A DNA stretch of 64,000 bases. Source: Turritopsis dohrnii (Eukaryota > Cnidaria > Hydrozoa > Anthoathecata > Oceaniidae). The stretch lies in contig BQMF02000014.1 in the NCBI GenBank assembly GCA_027922465.2, positions 1,426,001-1,490,000 on the forward strand, written 5' to 3'. Shown piece by piece: positions 11,401 through 22,141 of the stretch (its first letter is position 1; the number at the start of each line of letters is the position of its first letter). The notes beneath the pieces are model-generated. The model was not told the DNA's origin, did not search any database, and saw only the letters and a list, made by a program, of their open reading frames with translations. A program made the translations under genes and the position numbers.

Positions 11401-14400
11401 AGTGGAATGTCCATAACTTTAAATGAATAGAACTTTTTTTTTCGATCCCTTGGGTGTTCGATTTAGAGAGAGTATACTGTGTATATAGGCAACTTGTAAA
11501 CCTGGCTGTTCCAGTTTCTCATCTTCTGTGTCCTTGTAATCCCCAATGAAATCAAATTCAACGTGGTAATTGGTGGATGATTTGGGGTATTCAGCAGATG
11601 TCTGAAAAAAAAAAAAATCTTCATAATAAGTTTGCCAGAGAAGCCAACTTTTTTTAACCAGTATAAAGAGATTTTCAAGCAGATGGAGTATATAGTCTGA
11701 TATACAACAACCCCAACAGCTTGAAAACACCTTGAGTGAAATTCTCATGTTATTATTTTTCGAGAGTGGTGTTGCAGCATAAGCAGTGACTGACTTAGAG
11801 AGAAAGTGTGAATTAGGTGAACTGTGTATAAATTACAGGGTGTGAAGTGAAAATTAGTCTCACAGATAGGAAGCGTGGAGAGTCGTGGTGTTGTGTTGGT
11901 GCAGGGAGTGTGGTGCAATATAAGTGTATAGTGGGGTGCATTGTCCTGTTCTTGTGTCCTTGTCAATGGTGATTTGTTTCAGTGTGACGTACAAGGTAGA
12001 TGTGTCGTTTATTAGTAAATTGGAAACTATATTGTAAAATTAGAAATTATAATAATGTGCAATAAAAGAAATGTGCAATAAAATGAGAGAAGTCTTTCAT
12101 AGTATGTACAAGGATGTGTCGAAAAAAGCGCGTGTATGAGTTTGCCAAGACAAAGGCAGAATTGTAGGTCCTTCATCAGGAGCTGACACCTACATTTGCA
12201 CAATGTCAGTTCGTTTCTGGTGACCTATGGTACCACGGTCTATCAGCTCTACGAACTACTCATACTTTTGGCAAGGGTTCTTGTATATACTATGGGTGAC
12301 TTGGGAGGACGGGGAAACAAGTGATAGAATTAAAAAACTTACGTTTAGGTAGCTATGCTTGACGCGTCTGTTTATATCAAGAAATAAAATCTTTCTGTTG
12401 TTTTTTGTTTGTGTCGCCGTGTCTATGGTGCGAAATTCGAATGACGTTCGATTTGGATTCCATTGACGTAATCCTTGTGTTAGAAATGATGGTTCGATTA
12501 AAAATGGTGGTTCGGTTTGCATTTGGTTTGGATTTTATTGACGTGAATGTTTAGATGGGAATGCAAGTTGTGTGGTGCGGCGTAAGTGTGTGCCTAGAGG
12601 TATACTTAGGGACATTGTTGTGTATGTAGACGTGGAAGGCGTGTGTGTTCTTATAGATGTGGAGAAGGGTGTGTGTGTCATGTTGTGTTGTTTTACTTTG
12701 TGTGAAGTGGTGTGGATTTTGTGTAAGTTATGTGGACGATTTGTGTTTTCGGGCTGTGTTGTGGGTTGGTGTGAGTTGGACATTGCTAGTTTGTGTATGT
12801 GTGGGCTTTTGTGTGCATTGTTTGTTTGTGTATGTGTGGGCTTTTGTGTGCAACATTGTTGTGTATGTGGACGTGGAAGGCGTATGTGTTCTTATAGATG
12901 TGGAGGAGGGTGTGTGTATGTCATGTTGTTTTGTTTTGTATTATGTGTGGAGTGGTGTGGATTTTGTGTGAGTTGGGTGGATTGTTGTGTATGTGTGGAC
13001 GTGGAAGGGGTATGTGTGCTTATAGATGTGGAGGAGGGTGTGTGTGTGTGCTTGTAGATGTGGAGGAGGGTGTGTGTGTTATGTAGTTTTGTTGTGTTAT
13101 GTGTGTAAAGTGGTGTGGATTTTATGTGAGTTGGGTGGATGACGTGTGTGTTGAGGCTGTTGGTAAGTGTGAGTTGGAAATGTATAGTGTATTGTTATTT
13201 TGTTGGTTATTTGTGTTAGTGTGGGCTTTTGGGTGGGAATGGGTGTGTGTCTGTGTGGGCTCTTGTGTGCAAATGAGTGTGTGTGAGTTGTGCTGGCTGA
13301 TTGGTGTGTTTTATGTGTGTGGCGTGGGAATGTAAAAAAGGTCGGTGAATGAGGATAATAATGGTGATTGGGGATACTCTTAATAAACGACATGAGGATT
13401 GTTACGAATAATAATGAATACTTTTTATTAACGACATGAGGATAGTTACAAATAATAATGATGGAGCAATTGTTTGTAGAAGAGTTTGAATAACTGTAAC
13501 AAGGTTTGTTAGTGAAATGATATGTACTGTGTAGTGGAGTTCATTGATGTTGAGCGGAGTGTGTTAATATGTCTTTTAAAGATGGTGGGTTTTTGAATGC
13601 CTTTATGGGTGGTCGAGTCCAAATTTGTGATACGGTTGTGTCGTGGGATGGCCAGTGGTTTTGAATGTGGTGTGATAACTTTTTTCTTGCTTCATTGAAA
13701 GTGGTTGCAAATGGAAGGATGCTAGCGTCTTTCTTCTTGCGTTGTTGGTGGATTAGCTCTGACTGTGTGAACATGAGTGCTCGAGATATTTGTTCGTTTA
13801 TGATGTTCAATGGGTAGTTCCGTTCGATTGAAGTGCGTGTGAATTGATGTAGATCTTCTTCTAAGTGTTTGTCGTCGGCTGTGATCATGTTGTATCGTAA
13901 GGCTTGTGAGTAAATAATGCTATTTTTGATATGTGCAGGGTGATAAGAGTTGTAATGGAGGAAACAGGAACTGTGGGTGGGTTTTTTGTATAGTTTTGTT
14001 TTTAGCGTTCTGTCTTTATCTATGTATACTTGGAGGTCGAGAAAGTTTACTGGTGCTTGTGAATATTCAAATGTGTATTTTATTGTAGGGTGTAGATTAT
14101 TCATGTGGTTGAAGAGATTTTGTAATTGGTCGAGGTTGCCGTTGAAAATGAAAAAGATGTCATCAATTAAACGTTTCCAAAATTGAATGTGTGTTCTGAA
14201 TGCTTCGTTATCGAGTATTTCGTTTTCGCGTTTCCCCATGAACAAGTTAGCGTAAGGCGGTGCCATGCGTGTGCCCATTGAAGTCCCATTGATTTGGTGG
14301 TAGTGGTTTTGCATGAATTGGAATGTGCTGTGTTTTAGAATGAATTCCATAATTATGTGTAATGTAAGTGGTCTTGGTGTGTATGGTGGTAAGGTGTTTT

Positions 14401-17400
14401 CGTGTTTCTTGAGATAAAATAAGGCTGCTTGTATCCCTTCGTCATGTGGTATGTTGGTGTATAGCGACTTAACATCTGCAGTAACTAAGTATATGTTTGT
14501 GGCCAGAGGTGGTAATTTGTCAATGAGAGTGAGAAAGTGTTTGGTGTCGCGAATGTGTGATGGGAGTAGTTCTACGAGTGGTTGTAGGAAATGCGTGACA
14601 TATCTGGAGAAGTTATCCGTGGGGCCATTGCATGCGAAGACGATAGGGCGGAGTGGATGATTTTTCTTGTGGATTTTTGGGAGTCCATAGAACAGTGGCG
14701 TTCGTGGAGGTGATGGTGGTAGTAGGAAGTCTTTCGTTTCTTCGTTTATGATGTGTTTATTGTGAAGATACGAGACTAGTGTGGCAGCGTCATGAGTAAT
14801 GTGTTTGGTGGGATCGAAAGATAAACGGTTGTACGTGTTTTGGTCTTTGAGATGCTCGTTGTGGACTTTTCCTATATAATCCTGCGTGTTCATGATGCAT
14901 ATATTGCTGCCTTTGTCGCTTTTTTTGATGGTGATGTCGGTATTGAATTTTAGTTGGTTGAGTGCATGTTGTTCTTCCTGGGTGAGATTTTGTCGTTCCT
15001 GTCGTTGAGTATGGGTTATATCGTTTAGTGATGCGTCAATCTTTTGGAAATATGTATTCAGTGCGTTGTTGTTGTTTGGTGGAGGATTCCATATGGATTG
15101 TTTTTTGAAGGCTGATGGTTTTTTTGTTTCAGCTGAATTGTTCGTTTTTAGGTTGTGAAAATAGTATTGTGTGTTGATGCGTCTTTTGAAAAAATGTACG
15201 TCGTTTTCTAAAATGTTTTTATTGTTGTGTGAGGTGAATGAATGTTAACAGCAAAACTTTAGGTCCGTCATTTGAAGTATTCTTAAGTTTGACGGTCGTT
15301 GAATAGATGAGGACACCACGGAGGAGTTGTAAAAATATGTGCATCGTGTGACCTGAAATTCCTCATTTTTAATGACATATCCTTAGTGGTGGGTCTTCAG
15401 GTGAATCATATTGGGGTATTCTTTGGTTTGATGATCGTTGAGTTGATGAGGACACCATGGAGGAGTGGTGAGCATTGGAGTGAACACATGGAAGGAATTC
15501 ATGGAAGTCTTCGTTTAATATGGAAATCCTCGTTTTTAATGGTGTGTTTTTAGCAGTGAGTCTACAGGTTTGCCATATTGGGTATTTTTAAGTTAAATGA
15601 TCGTTGAATTGATGGGGACACCATGGAGGAGTGGTGAATGTTGGAATATATAGATACATTGAGATTTTTTCATTTCATATGGAGTTTGTCGTTTTGAATG
15701 GTATGTTTTTAGCAGTAGGTCTTTCAGGTTCATCATATGAGATGTTAATTAGTTTGCTGAAAGTTGAATTGATGAAGACACCACGGAGGAGTGATGAGTA
15801 TTGAAATGAGTAGATGCATAGGATTCTTCGTTTAATGTGGAAATCTTCGTTTTGAATGATACATTTTATAAATAAAAGCTCCAGGTTCCTAAGCTGGGGT
15901 GTTCTTGAGTTGATTATTGTTGATTTGATGATGGCACCACGGAGGAGTGCTGCGTGTAGGAATTCATGGATGTATGGTATAATTCGAATATTTTGATGGA
16001 ATTCAGAGTTGATTCGAACATGAGTAATTGGAACGTGTGTGAGCGAGTCTGCAGGTTCGTCATATATGGGGTATTTTTAAGTATGATGATCGTTGAATTG
16101 ATGAGGACGCCACGGAGGAGTGGTGAGTATTGAAATGAATGGATGCATGGATTTCTTCGTTTTGCATGGAATTCTTCGTTTTTAATGATGTATTTTTGGC
16201 AGTAGGTCTACAGGTTCGTCATATATGGGGTATTTGTAAGTTTGATGATCGTTGAACTGATGAGGACACCACGGAGGAGTGGTGAGTATTAGAATGAGTG
16301 GATGCATGGGATTCTTCGTTTGACTTGAAATTCTTCGTTTTTAATGATGTATTTTTATCAGTAGGTCTTCATGTTCATCAGATGGGATATTCTTTAGTTT
16401 GATGATCGTTGGATTGATGATCGGTCGATTGATGAGGGCACCACGGAGGAGTGGTGAGTATTGGAATGAATGGATGCATGGGATTCTTCGTTTAATGTGG
16501 AAATATACGTTTTTAATGATACATTTTATGAATATTGGCCATAAGTCTTAGGTTCCTTGAGTTGATGGTCGTTGTTTTGATGAAGGCACCACGGAGGAGG
16601 GGTGTGTGTTGGAATAAATGGATACATGGAATACTTCAAATACTTTGATGGAATTCGAAATGGATTCGAACTTGAGTTGTGGAACGTGTGTAATTATTAA
16701 AAAAGTTTTTTATGAAAAGTATTTTTATGAAGTATATATAATATTTAAGAACTGTAGGATTTGTGTATCGTGAAAAGTAAATAACTTAGTTAGGGGGGAC
16801 TCCGGGGAAAAATTATAGTATGTGTGTGATGTACTGTAATTAAAAGTCGTGGTAACGTCGAGCCGCGTGTATATCGGGATGTGTTAATGTATATGTGGGG
16901 ATCGCTGACAAAACAAAAACGAGAAAAAGAAGAAACCTGCAGGTGTTGTGTATATGTGGAAGAAGTATTTCTTATAGTCAGAACCTGGTGAATGTGCGTT
17001 ATTGAATGTTTTTTAATCCCTTACAGTGCCCTGGGAAGAGATGCTCGACTGCAATATAATCATTTCTGTTATTATTTTTCGAGAGTGGTGTTGCAGCATA
17101 AGCAGTGACTGACTTAGAGAGAAAGTGTGAATTAGGTGAACTGTGTATAAATTACAGGGTGTGAAGTGAAAATTAGCAGATGGAGTATATAGTCTGATAT
17201 ACAACAATCCCAACAGCTTGAAAACACCTTGAGTGAAATTCTCATGAAAAGTTAATATTTTTTACTTCAGTTTCGACAGAGCAAGGAAGATCCTTCAACT
17301 GATCCAGTCTAATGATCACATTCACATTGTCTAAGTCCAAATCTAAAAATCAAGAAAAAAATATTTAAAAAAAACATTAGAAATTCCATTGTTTTATTAT

Positions 17401-19649
17401 TCCATTGTTTTATTATTCCATTGAGTATTGACAAATAGAAAACATTACTTTGCTGTTGTGCAAATCCACTGAAATGATATCTTTCATCAGCAGAAATTCG
17501 ATGGTCATCAAGAAGTGTGAGTGATGGGAAAGAGTCAATAACAAAACCATGATATCCCATTGCACACTGTTAAAAAAAAGTTAGAGATAATGATATAAAA
17601 GAAAAAATATAATGAAGAACTATCACTGCGGAGAAGTATACACATTATAAAATAATAATGCTCTTCTACACAGTAACTTTTTGATGATTTTCCAACTGGG
17701 AGATTATTCTTACATAAAAAGGATTGCCAAGTAATAGCAAGCTTTTTAATTTAGGAATAAGCACAAGAACATTAATAGTTTTCTTCAAATCGAACAACAA
17801 ATTACAGGACAGATCCAGTGAAAGCAAACTGTTCCTGAAACAAAAAAAGAAAACAATCGCTGCATCGTGATCAATTTTGAAGCAGAACATTTATGGTTTA
17901 TCGTTCATTGATCATGTTATAATCCAAAAACATAACATACCAGAAGACTGCCGTTGGAGGCTTTGAAAGTCCTTCGATCTTGTTGTGACTCAGGCCAAGA
18001 TGATTTAAAGGTAGCGACTTGTTGTAAAACGTTGAAACATTCGATATGTTGTTACCACATAACTCTAAACTCTATATGGAGAATAAGTGAAAACGTTTCA
18101 AATTTGGCAAAGGTGTTAACGTTTTCCTCATCTATTTATTCGTAATTAAACGTTGACTTCAAATGAAAGTCTTACCTTTAACTTCTGTGGTAAACAATCA
18201 ATATCAACAGTTTCAATCAAATTAGCACTTAAAACTAATTCATCCAAGTTTCTGAATTGTAACAGACTTTTATCCAAATGTGTTATCTAAGATATCATTG
18301 TGGATAAAAAGTAAGGAAACAGTCCAATAAGCAAATGGAGCAGGAAATAAAAGAGCAGAAAATGTTATTGCTTACACCCTCGTCAACCAATCGAAGTTTT
18401 TTGAAATATTTATGAATGTTCTTCTTAACATATTTTCGTTCATTTTCTTCAATCATTAGTTCTTGTATATGAAATGCATTTGGACCCCATCTTGTATCTT
18501 TTAAAAATGGTGTCATTCGGTTTATATCCTTAAGACCTTCATTTGTAAATCTTTGGGCACTCCCTAAATATATCAACATAAATATGGAACTATAGAAAAA
18601 ATCATTCCCACCAGACACAGAATATAACTCCCAGAAATCACTTCTGGTAATAAAATCATTCATATAAACTACAACTATAATCTGTGATTGTTCTTAAAGG
18701 AGAATTGACATCAAACTAACTTTATATAATCTTTTCTTTATCGTTCGATTTTGCTAAAGAAGAACCTATGTGACGTCACATATACACAAGGGTTATTTTG
18801 AATGAAATTGATTTAACCATTTACTTGTTTGTTTAACAAGTAGATTAAATTATGTTTTTAAACAAAAGAAAACAAGAAAAGTTAGCCATTTGTGAGTTTT
18901 TATTGTATTACGCAGGAATGAATAAATTTCGGCGAATGAAACCATGTACGTGTTTTACGAAATGATTCACTAATGCTGCTTCATCTTTGGGAGTGTGTGC
19001 ATAAATTTTGTGCATCATTTCCTTCCATCTTAATGCTTCTATCTTTTCTTGTTTTCTTCTTAATTTTTTCTGCTTTCATAACTCCTTTCCTGCTAGTGAC
19101 TGTTTACACCCTTGTAAGGAGTGATAAAAAAAGTCACTTTCATTTGTATTATTTTGTTTCATTTTTTTATTCCGTAATCTTTCAGTTGTGAAAAGAATAC
19201 CAAAGAATGTTTATGCACATACATGACATTGCAATAGTAATAACAGTTAGCTGTAGAGGATAACTTGAATACTTTTTAGATTGAAATAAAAATTTTTGAT
19301 GAATTTGATAAAGCCGTTTTATTTGTAAAAAAATCAAGTTTTATTTTAGCCTTGTTTGATATTGATTCTCCTTTAAGAATAATTATGCGACAAAATGGAG
19401 TCACCGATCACACCATCTTCCACATCTAACAAGTCTGAGTTCCATTTCAAATTGTTTCTCTGAAACAGAACAACAGTGAAATAAACAAACTAGCAATTTG
19501 GAATAGAAAATGAAGTTGTTGTTATTGTTAAAATTATATACATATACCCATGATCCTTCTCCAACAGGAAATTCGTCAACTGCAAGTTCTTTCAATCGCT
19601 GCTCAAATGCACAATGTACATTTTTTGTCATATCTGGCAACTTAATCAA
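8494..19649 (-). CDS. LRRC43: Leucine-rich repeat-containing protein 43 (14 exons)
   Basis: Fourteen minus-strand exons join in phase to about 585 residues: 19649-19548, 19460-19415 (an alternative donor at 19406 also keeps phase), 18563-18376, 18286-18176, 18071-17941, 17834-17714, 17566-17449, 17342-17266, 11601-11502, 10818-10609, 9989-9919, 9677-9558, 9306-9105, 8654-8494. All borders are GT..AG. Seen: an N-terminal EFPVGEGSW motif; leucine-rich repeats from about residue 100 to 260, including LDELVLSAN, LNHLGLSHNKI and LLSLDLSCN; a cap with LLLLGNPFY and a SLTLLDDHRIS segment; then a charged Lys/Glu-rich tail ending in LRWKSTREAADYFLLQ. This order, length and the conserved C-terminal end match LRRC43 of other animals, whose human protein is around 650 residues. 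The family is associated with ciliated cells and its molecular role is poorly known. Introns hold mobile DNA: a TTAA MITE in intron 2, a 5.4-kb Penelope element in intron 8 and a SINE in intron 10. No coding break is visible. Exon 1 may not be the true first exon. Confidence 0.82.
10291..10585 (-). repeat. Full-length tRNA-derived SINE with (ACTT)n tail
   Basis: Read on the minus strand, a tRNA-like head starts near 10584 with A-box TGGTGTAGTGG and B-box GTGTTCGAGTCC. A unique body of about 180 bp follows (ending near GGAAGCCCAAGGACTAAAAA), then a tetranucleotide (ACTT)n tail at 10291-10312. It lies in LRRC43 intron 10. The head matches the fragment at 7896-7995, and the tail plus adjoining body match 38408-38485. 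These three copies define a SINE family in this genome. Confidence 0.85.
11678..11749. repeat. Left copy of 72-bp duplication flanking the Penelope element
   Basis: This 72-bp stretch (starting AGCAGATGGAG, ending ATTCTCATG) recurs at 17175-17246 with one mismatch. It lies directly outside the left end of the Penelope element and belongs to the host intron sequence, so the pair behaves as a target-site duplication of unusual length. Confidence 0.85.
11750..11857. repeat. Left 108-bp direct terminal repeat of Penelope element
   Basis: Begins TTATTATTTTTCGAGAG and ends GAAGTGAAAATTAG. By eye it is identical to 17069-17176. It is the 3' end of the element relative to its RT gene. Confidence 0.85.
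12560..13330. repeat. TG-rich minisatellite inside the Penelope element
   Basis: About 770 bp made of GTGTGTGT-rich sequence with an imperfect higher-order unit (GTGTATGTGGACGTGGAAGG ... CTTATAGATGTGGAGGAGGG ... AGTGGTGTGGATTTTGTGTG) repeated about three times, starting near 12615, 12862 and 12985. ORFs read through it in several frames (Cys/Val-rich on plus, Thr/His-rich on minus) because the repeat lacks stops; they are not genes. It lies between the RT gene and the element's 3' end. Confidence 0.75.
13541..15244 (-). CDS. Penelope-type reverse transcriptase, no endonuclease domain
   Basis: An open frame of about 567 codons from just inside the stop at 15245-15247 to the TGA at 13541. The first ATG is at 14893, but the conserved part starts earlier: an ITIKKSDKGSNICIM segment, the usual N-terminal RT landmark in Penelope elements, straddles it. 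The real start therefore lies upstream or in another exon. Visible RT features: FYGLPKIHK, TADVKSLYTNIPH, a G-T-x-M-G-T-x-M-A-P-P-Y-A motif, the catalytic RLIDDIFFIF, and FLDLQVYID before the thumb. It ends shortly after PIKAFKNPPSLKDIL, the point where endonuclease-bearing Penelopes continue into the linker and GIY-YIG domain. No Cys-rich linker or GIY-YIG follows in any frame. The RT is intact and possibly functional. Endonuclease-lacking Penelopes are known, but they are usually tied to chromosome ends. Confidence 0.88.
   Translation of the reverse strand, partial: HSFTSHNNKNILENDVHFFKRRINTQYYFHNLKTNNSAETKKPSAFKKQSIWNPPPNNNNALNTYFQKIDASLNDITHTQRQERQNLTQEEQHALNQLKFNTDITIKKSDKGSNICIMNTQDYIGKVHNEHLKDQNTYNRLSFDPTKHITHDAATLVSYLHNKHIINEETKDFLLPPSPPRTPLFYGLPKIHKKNHPLRPIVFACNGPTDNFSRYVTHFLQPLVELLPSHIRDTKHFLTLIDKLPPLATNIYLVTADVKSLYTNIPHDEGIQAALFYLKKHENTLPPYTPRPLTLHIIMEFILKHSTFQFMQNHYHQINGTSMGTRMAPPYANLFMGKRENEILDNEAFRTHIQFWKRLIDDIFFIFNGNLDQLQNLFNHMNNLHPTIKYTFEYSQAPVNFLDLQVYIDKDRTLKTKLYKKPTHSSCFLHYNSYHPAHIKNSIIYSQALRYNMITADDKHLEEDLHQFTRTSIERNYPLNIINEQISRALMFTQSELIHQQRKKKDASILPFATTFNEARKKLSHHIQNHWPSHDTTVSQIWTRPPIKAFKNPPSLKDILTHSAQHQ
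15290..16690. repeat. Tandem satellite of about 160 bp, nine units, conserved hairpin
   Basis: Nine degenerate units with cores at about 15311, 15448, 15612, 15772, 15928, 16099, 16259, 16433 and 16578 (spacing 137-174 bp). The best-kept core is GATGAGGACACCACGGAGGA followed by GTGGTGAG. The CACCAC and GTGGTG arms can pair around a GGAGGA loop. The rest of each unit carries ATTCTTCGTTTAATGTGGAA-like and GTAGGTCTTCAGGTTCATCA-like blocks. It sits upstream (5') of the Penelope RT gene, inside the element. Confidence 0.85.
17069..17176. repeat. Right 108-bp direct terminal repeat of Penelope element
   Basis: Identical to 11750-11857. It forms the 5' end of the element relative to the RT gene. 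Confidence 0.85.
17175..17246. repeat. Right copy of 72-bp flanking duplication
   Basis: Matches 11678-11749 with one C/T difference. It runs on into LRRC43 intron sequence about 20 bp from the exon 8 donor at 17265. Confidence 0.85.
18698..19372. mobile_element. TTAA-flanked MITE in LRRC43 intron 2
   Basis: About 675 bp with terminal inverted repeats AGGAGAATTGACATCAAAC (left) and its near-complement ending ATTGATTCTCCT (right), flanked on both sides by TTAA. No coding capacity was recognised. TTAA target duplications fit piggyBac or Kolobok superfamilies. The AGGAG terminus resembles that of the THAP element at 40751-41865, so I favour Kolobok-like. Confidence 0.7.
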
Positions 19650-19659
19650 TCAGTGCTAA

Positions 19660-20380
19660 AAGTCCTAAGATTAAGTTAATCTTGTGATTGTGTCAAAATT
19701 ATGCAAAAATTCTGTATGTATGATATTAGTAATGCAATATTTATCTTTATGAAATACTAATAAAAAGTTGAGATACATTACTTATATACATAACAAGCCA
19801 AAGCTACAGCTGAAAATTACCGTGAAGCAATTGGACAAATTTTCGTTAAACATAAATGTACAGCTGAGCCTTGATAATGATAAAAAGTGTTTTCTGCCAG
19901 CAAGTAAACTATAGGGCTTACACTAAATCCCTGAAAAAAAGTTAATATAATATATAATAATAATAGCGAGTGTGCACTTTTGTTTTTAGAGAGTGATATA
20001 TTTACTTTTAATTTACAGTCAACGTCTTCTTAGTTGCGCGTAAAATCACATAGAGGCGAGAGTGTTTTTTACGATTATTATATAGTAGCACGTGCCTTGA
20101 TGTCATTTTATTTTGTTTTATCGTCGTAATTAGGTAATCCAAATTTTCGTCATGGGGTTTGCACACCTTGATTATATTTTTTTGTCACCTTTTTTCGACA
20201 CAAGATTTGTGTATATACATCATTTTCGAAGTTAAATTTGGTAAAAATTTTTACCCGGGTTACTAGTATAATATATTACCGTCCCTTTTTTCCCTTAAAA
20301 GGATCTTGATAAAAAAAAGTTAATAACTTAATAACATTTTAAATAAATAAGGAAAACAAAAATCAATATCATCACACCAA
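19660..20380. other. Upstream of LRRC43, no gene seen
   Basis: An AT-rich stretch that should contain the LRRC43 promoter. No TATA-like, core promoter or 5' UTR exon could be fixed from sequence alone. No repeat boundaries were recognised until 20389. Confidence 0.4.
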
Positions 20381-20388
20381 GTTTAAAC

Positions 20389-20995
20389 AAATTTCTGATA
20401 CAAAATCCTGACACCAATGGTGACAGAACAATACAAAAAAATGCTTAAATTAATCATAACATCCACAATAGCAGAACATAGAATAAAACTTTTTTTAAAA
20501 AAACGATAAATATCTTCTTCCAGTTGTATACATTTCTGTAATATTATTCAGACACATGTGGGACTATGATATATTAAGCAATCATTGCTTTGACAAGAGG
20601 TATATACCTTTAGAATGTATATAATTGTCAGAAATTAACCAAGCAGGAAAAAACACAGATAAATTATATGATGTTGTAAAAAATTTCTGATACAAAATTT
20701 CTGATACAAAATCCTGACACCAATGGTGACAGAAAAATACAAAAAAATGCTTAATTAATCACAACATCCACAATAGCAGAACATAGAATAAAACTTTTTT
20801 TTAAAAAACGATAAATAGCTTCTTCCAGTTGTATACATTTCCGTAATATTATTCAGACACATGTGGGACTATGATATATTAAACAATCATTGCTTTGACA
20901 AGAGGTATATACCTTTAGAGTGTATATAATTGTCAGAAATTAACCAAGCAGGAAAAAACACAGATAAATTATATATGATGTTGTAAAAATGAAAA
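20389..20995 (+). repeat. Tandem duplication, 306-bp period, upstream of Penelope fragment
   Basis: Two nearly identical units begin at about 20395 and 20701 with CTGATACAAAATCCTGACAC and share the block through ATTAACCAAGCAGGAAAAAA. A short CTGATACAAAATTT repeat occurs at the junction. Tandem end copies are typical upstream of Penelope elements, and a Penelope-type ORF fragment follows at 21166, so this is probably its 5' end region. Confidence 0.75.
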
Positions 20996-21165
20996 AAAAC
21001 TAATTTTAATGTTAAAGAATTGCTTTTTTAGCTTTAAATTACCGCTTAATCGATGAAGTGATTCGCTTGTTATCTTTTCCCATAAACCGTCACATATATT
21101 ATAATATATATATATATAGATTGTAATAACTAGTATAGGAAGCACAATCTAGATATAGTAATCCA

Positions 21166-22141
21166 ATGCAACATGAAGAAAGTAGACTATCTAGACGTTA
21201 CACTAGACCTTATACTGACGGTACATTTAGACCATATCATAAGCCAAACAATGAAATCAACTACGTGCACGTTGAATCAAACCACCCACCAAACATAATA
21301 AAGCAAATTCCAATATCAATCCAAGATCGCCTTTCCAACCTATCATCCAGTGAAGAAATTTTCAATGCAGCTACACCATACTACACAGAAGCCCTCAGAA
21401 GATCGGGATACAATCATGATTTTAAATACACACCGAGCAATAACACCCAGAGGAGGAATAGAAATAGAAAGAGAAACATCATTTGGTTTAACCCACAATC
21501 TAAACAAAAACTTGTCTACGAACATCGGTCGTTTCTTTTTGAACCTGGTGCGCAAGCATTTTCTGCGGCAACACAAGTTCCACAGGATTTTTAATAAAAA
21601 TAATGTGAAAGTCAGCTACTCGTGTATGCCCAACATCAAGTCTTCCATCAACGCGCACAACAACAAGATTCTCACGCCAACCGGTCACAGAGAAGACGAA
21701 AGAACATGCAACTGCATCAAAAAATAAGATTGCCCGATGGCTGGAAACTGTCTCGCAGCAAACATAGTCTACGAGGCTACATTAACAACTGACATCCACA
21801 CAACGGGGAAAAGAGATACATCGAAATTAGCGAAAGCACTTTCAAAAAGCGCTTCACAAACCACAAGACATCTTTCCGTTTAGAAAGATACAAAAACAGC
21901 ACTGCTCTTTCTACGGAATACTGGAAAGTCAAAAACGAAAACGGAAACCCTAATGTAACCTGGCGAATTTTGAAACATGCAAAAGCTTTCACGCCCGAAT
22001 CCGGAAGATGTGCACTATGTCTCGCAGAAAAATACGAAATTGCAGTGTATCCTGGAAAAAACTTATATATTGAACAAAAGGACTGAAATAATAGCCAAAT
22101 GTCGACACAGAAGAAAACACCTACTGCTTCTCCACGGTCTG
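21166..22141 (+). pseudogene. Penelope-like element 3' fragment with GIY-YIG endonuclease
   Basis: A plus-strand coding remnant with at least three frameshifts (near 21215, 21460-21560 and 21815) and a stop at 21727. Read across frames it contains an RT thumb-region DYLDVTLDL motif, then SNHPPNIIKQIPISI, an RKRNIIWFNP block, VKVSYSCMPN, a Cys-rich linker (CNC and CPMAGNC), and a GIY-YIG-like endonuclease with IVYEATL, a K-R-Y-I-E-I block, F-K-K-R-F-x-N-H, and a late CALCLAEKYEIA block. This is the usual order in endonuclease-bearing Penelope elements. The RT core is missing, so the copy is 5' truncated. It differs from the endonuclease-less element at 11750-17176. Confidence 0.8.

Larger units (their letters stand above)
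11750..17176 (-). mobile_element. Penelope-like element in LRRC43 intron 8
   Basis: A 5427-bp insertion bounded by identical 108-bp direct repeats (11750-11857 and 17069-17176) and flanked by a 72-bp duplication of host sequence. The order is duplication, repeat, element, repeat, duplication. It carries one minus-strand reverse transcriptase ORF (13541-15244) typical of Penelope-like elements, a TG-rich minisatellite on its 3' side and a nine-unit hairpin satellite on its 5' side. No GIY-YIG endonuclease domain was found on either side of the RT. The element lies in the same orientation as LRRC43. The identical direct ends argue for a recent insertion. Penelope elements often show such direct end repeats (pseudo-LTRs), whereas a 72-bp target duplication is not what I would expect. 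Confidence 0.8.

Noticed and set aside
12572..13086. Overlapping Cys/Val-rich plus-strand ORFs of up to 161 codons
   Set aside because: They translate the TG-rich minisatellite in several frames. Their composition follows the repeat, and no domain or splice context supports a gene.
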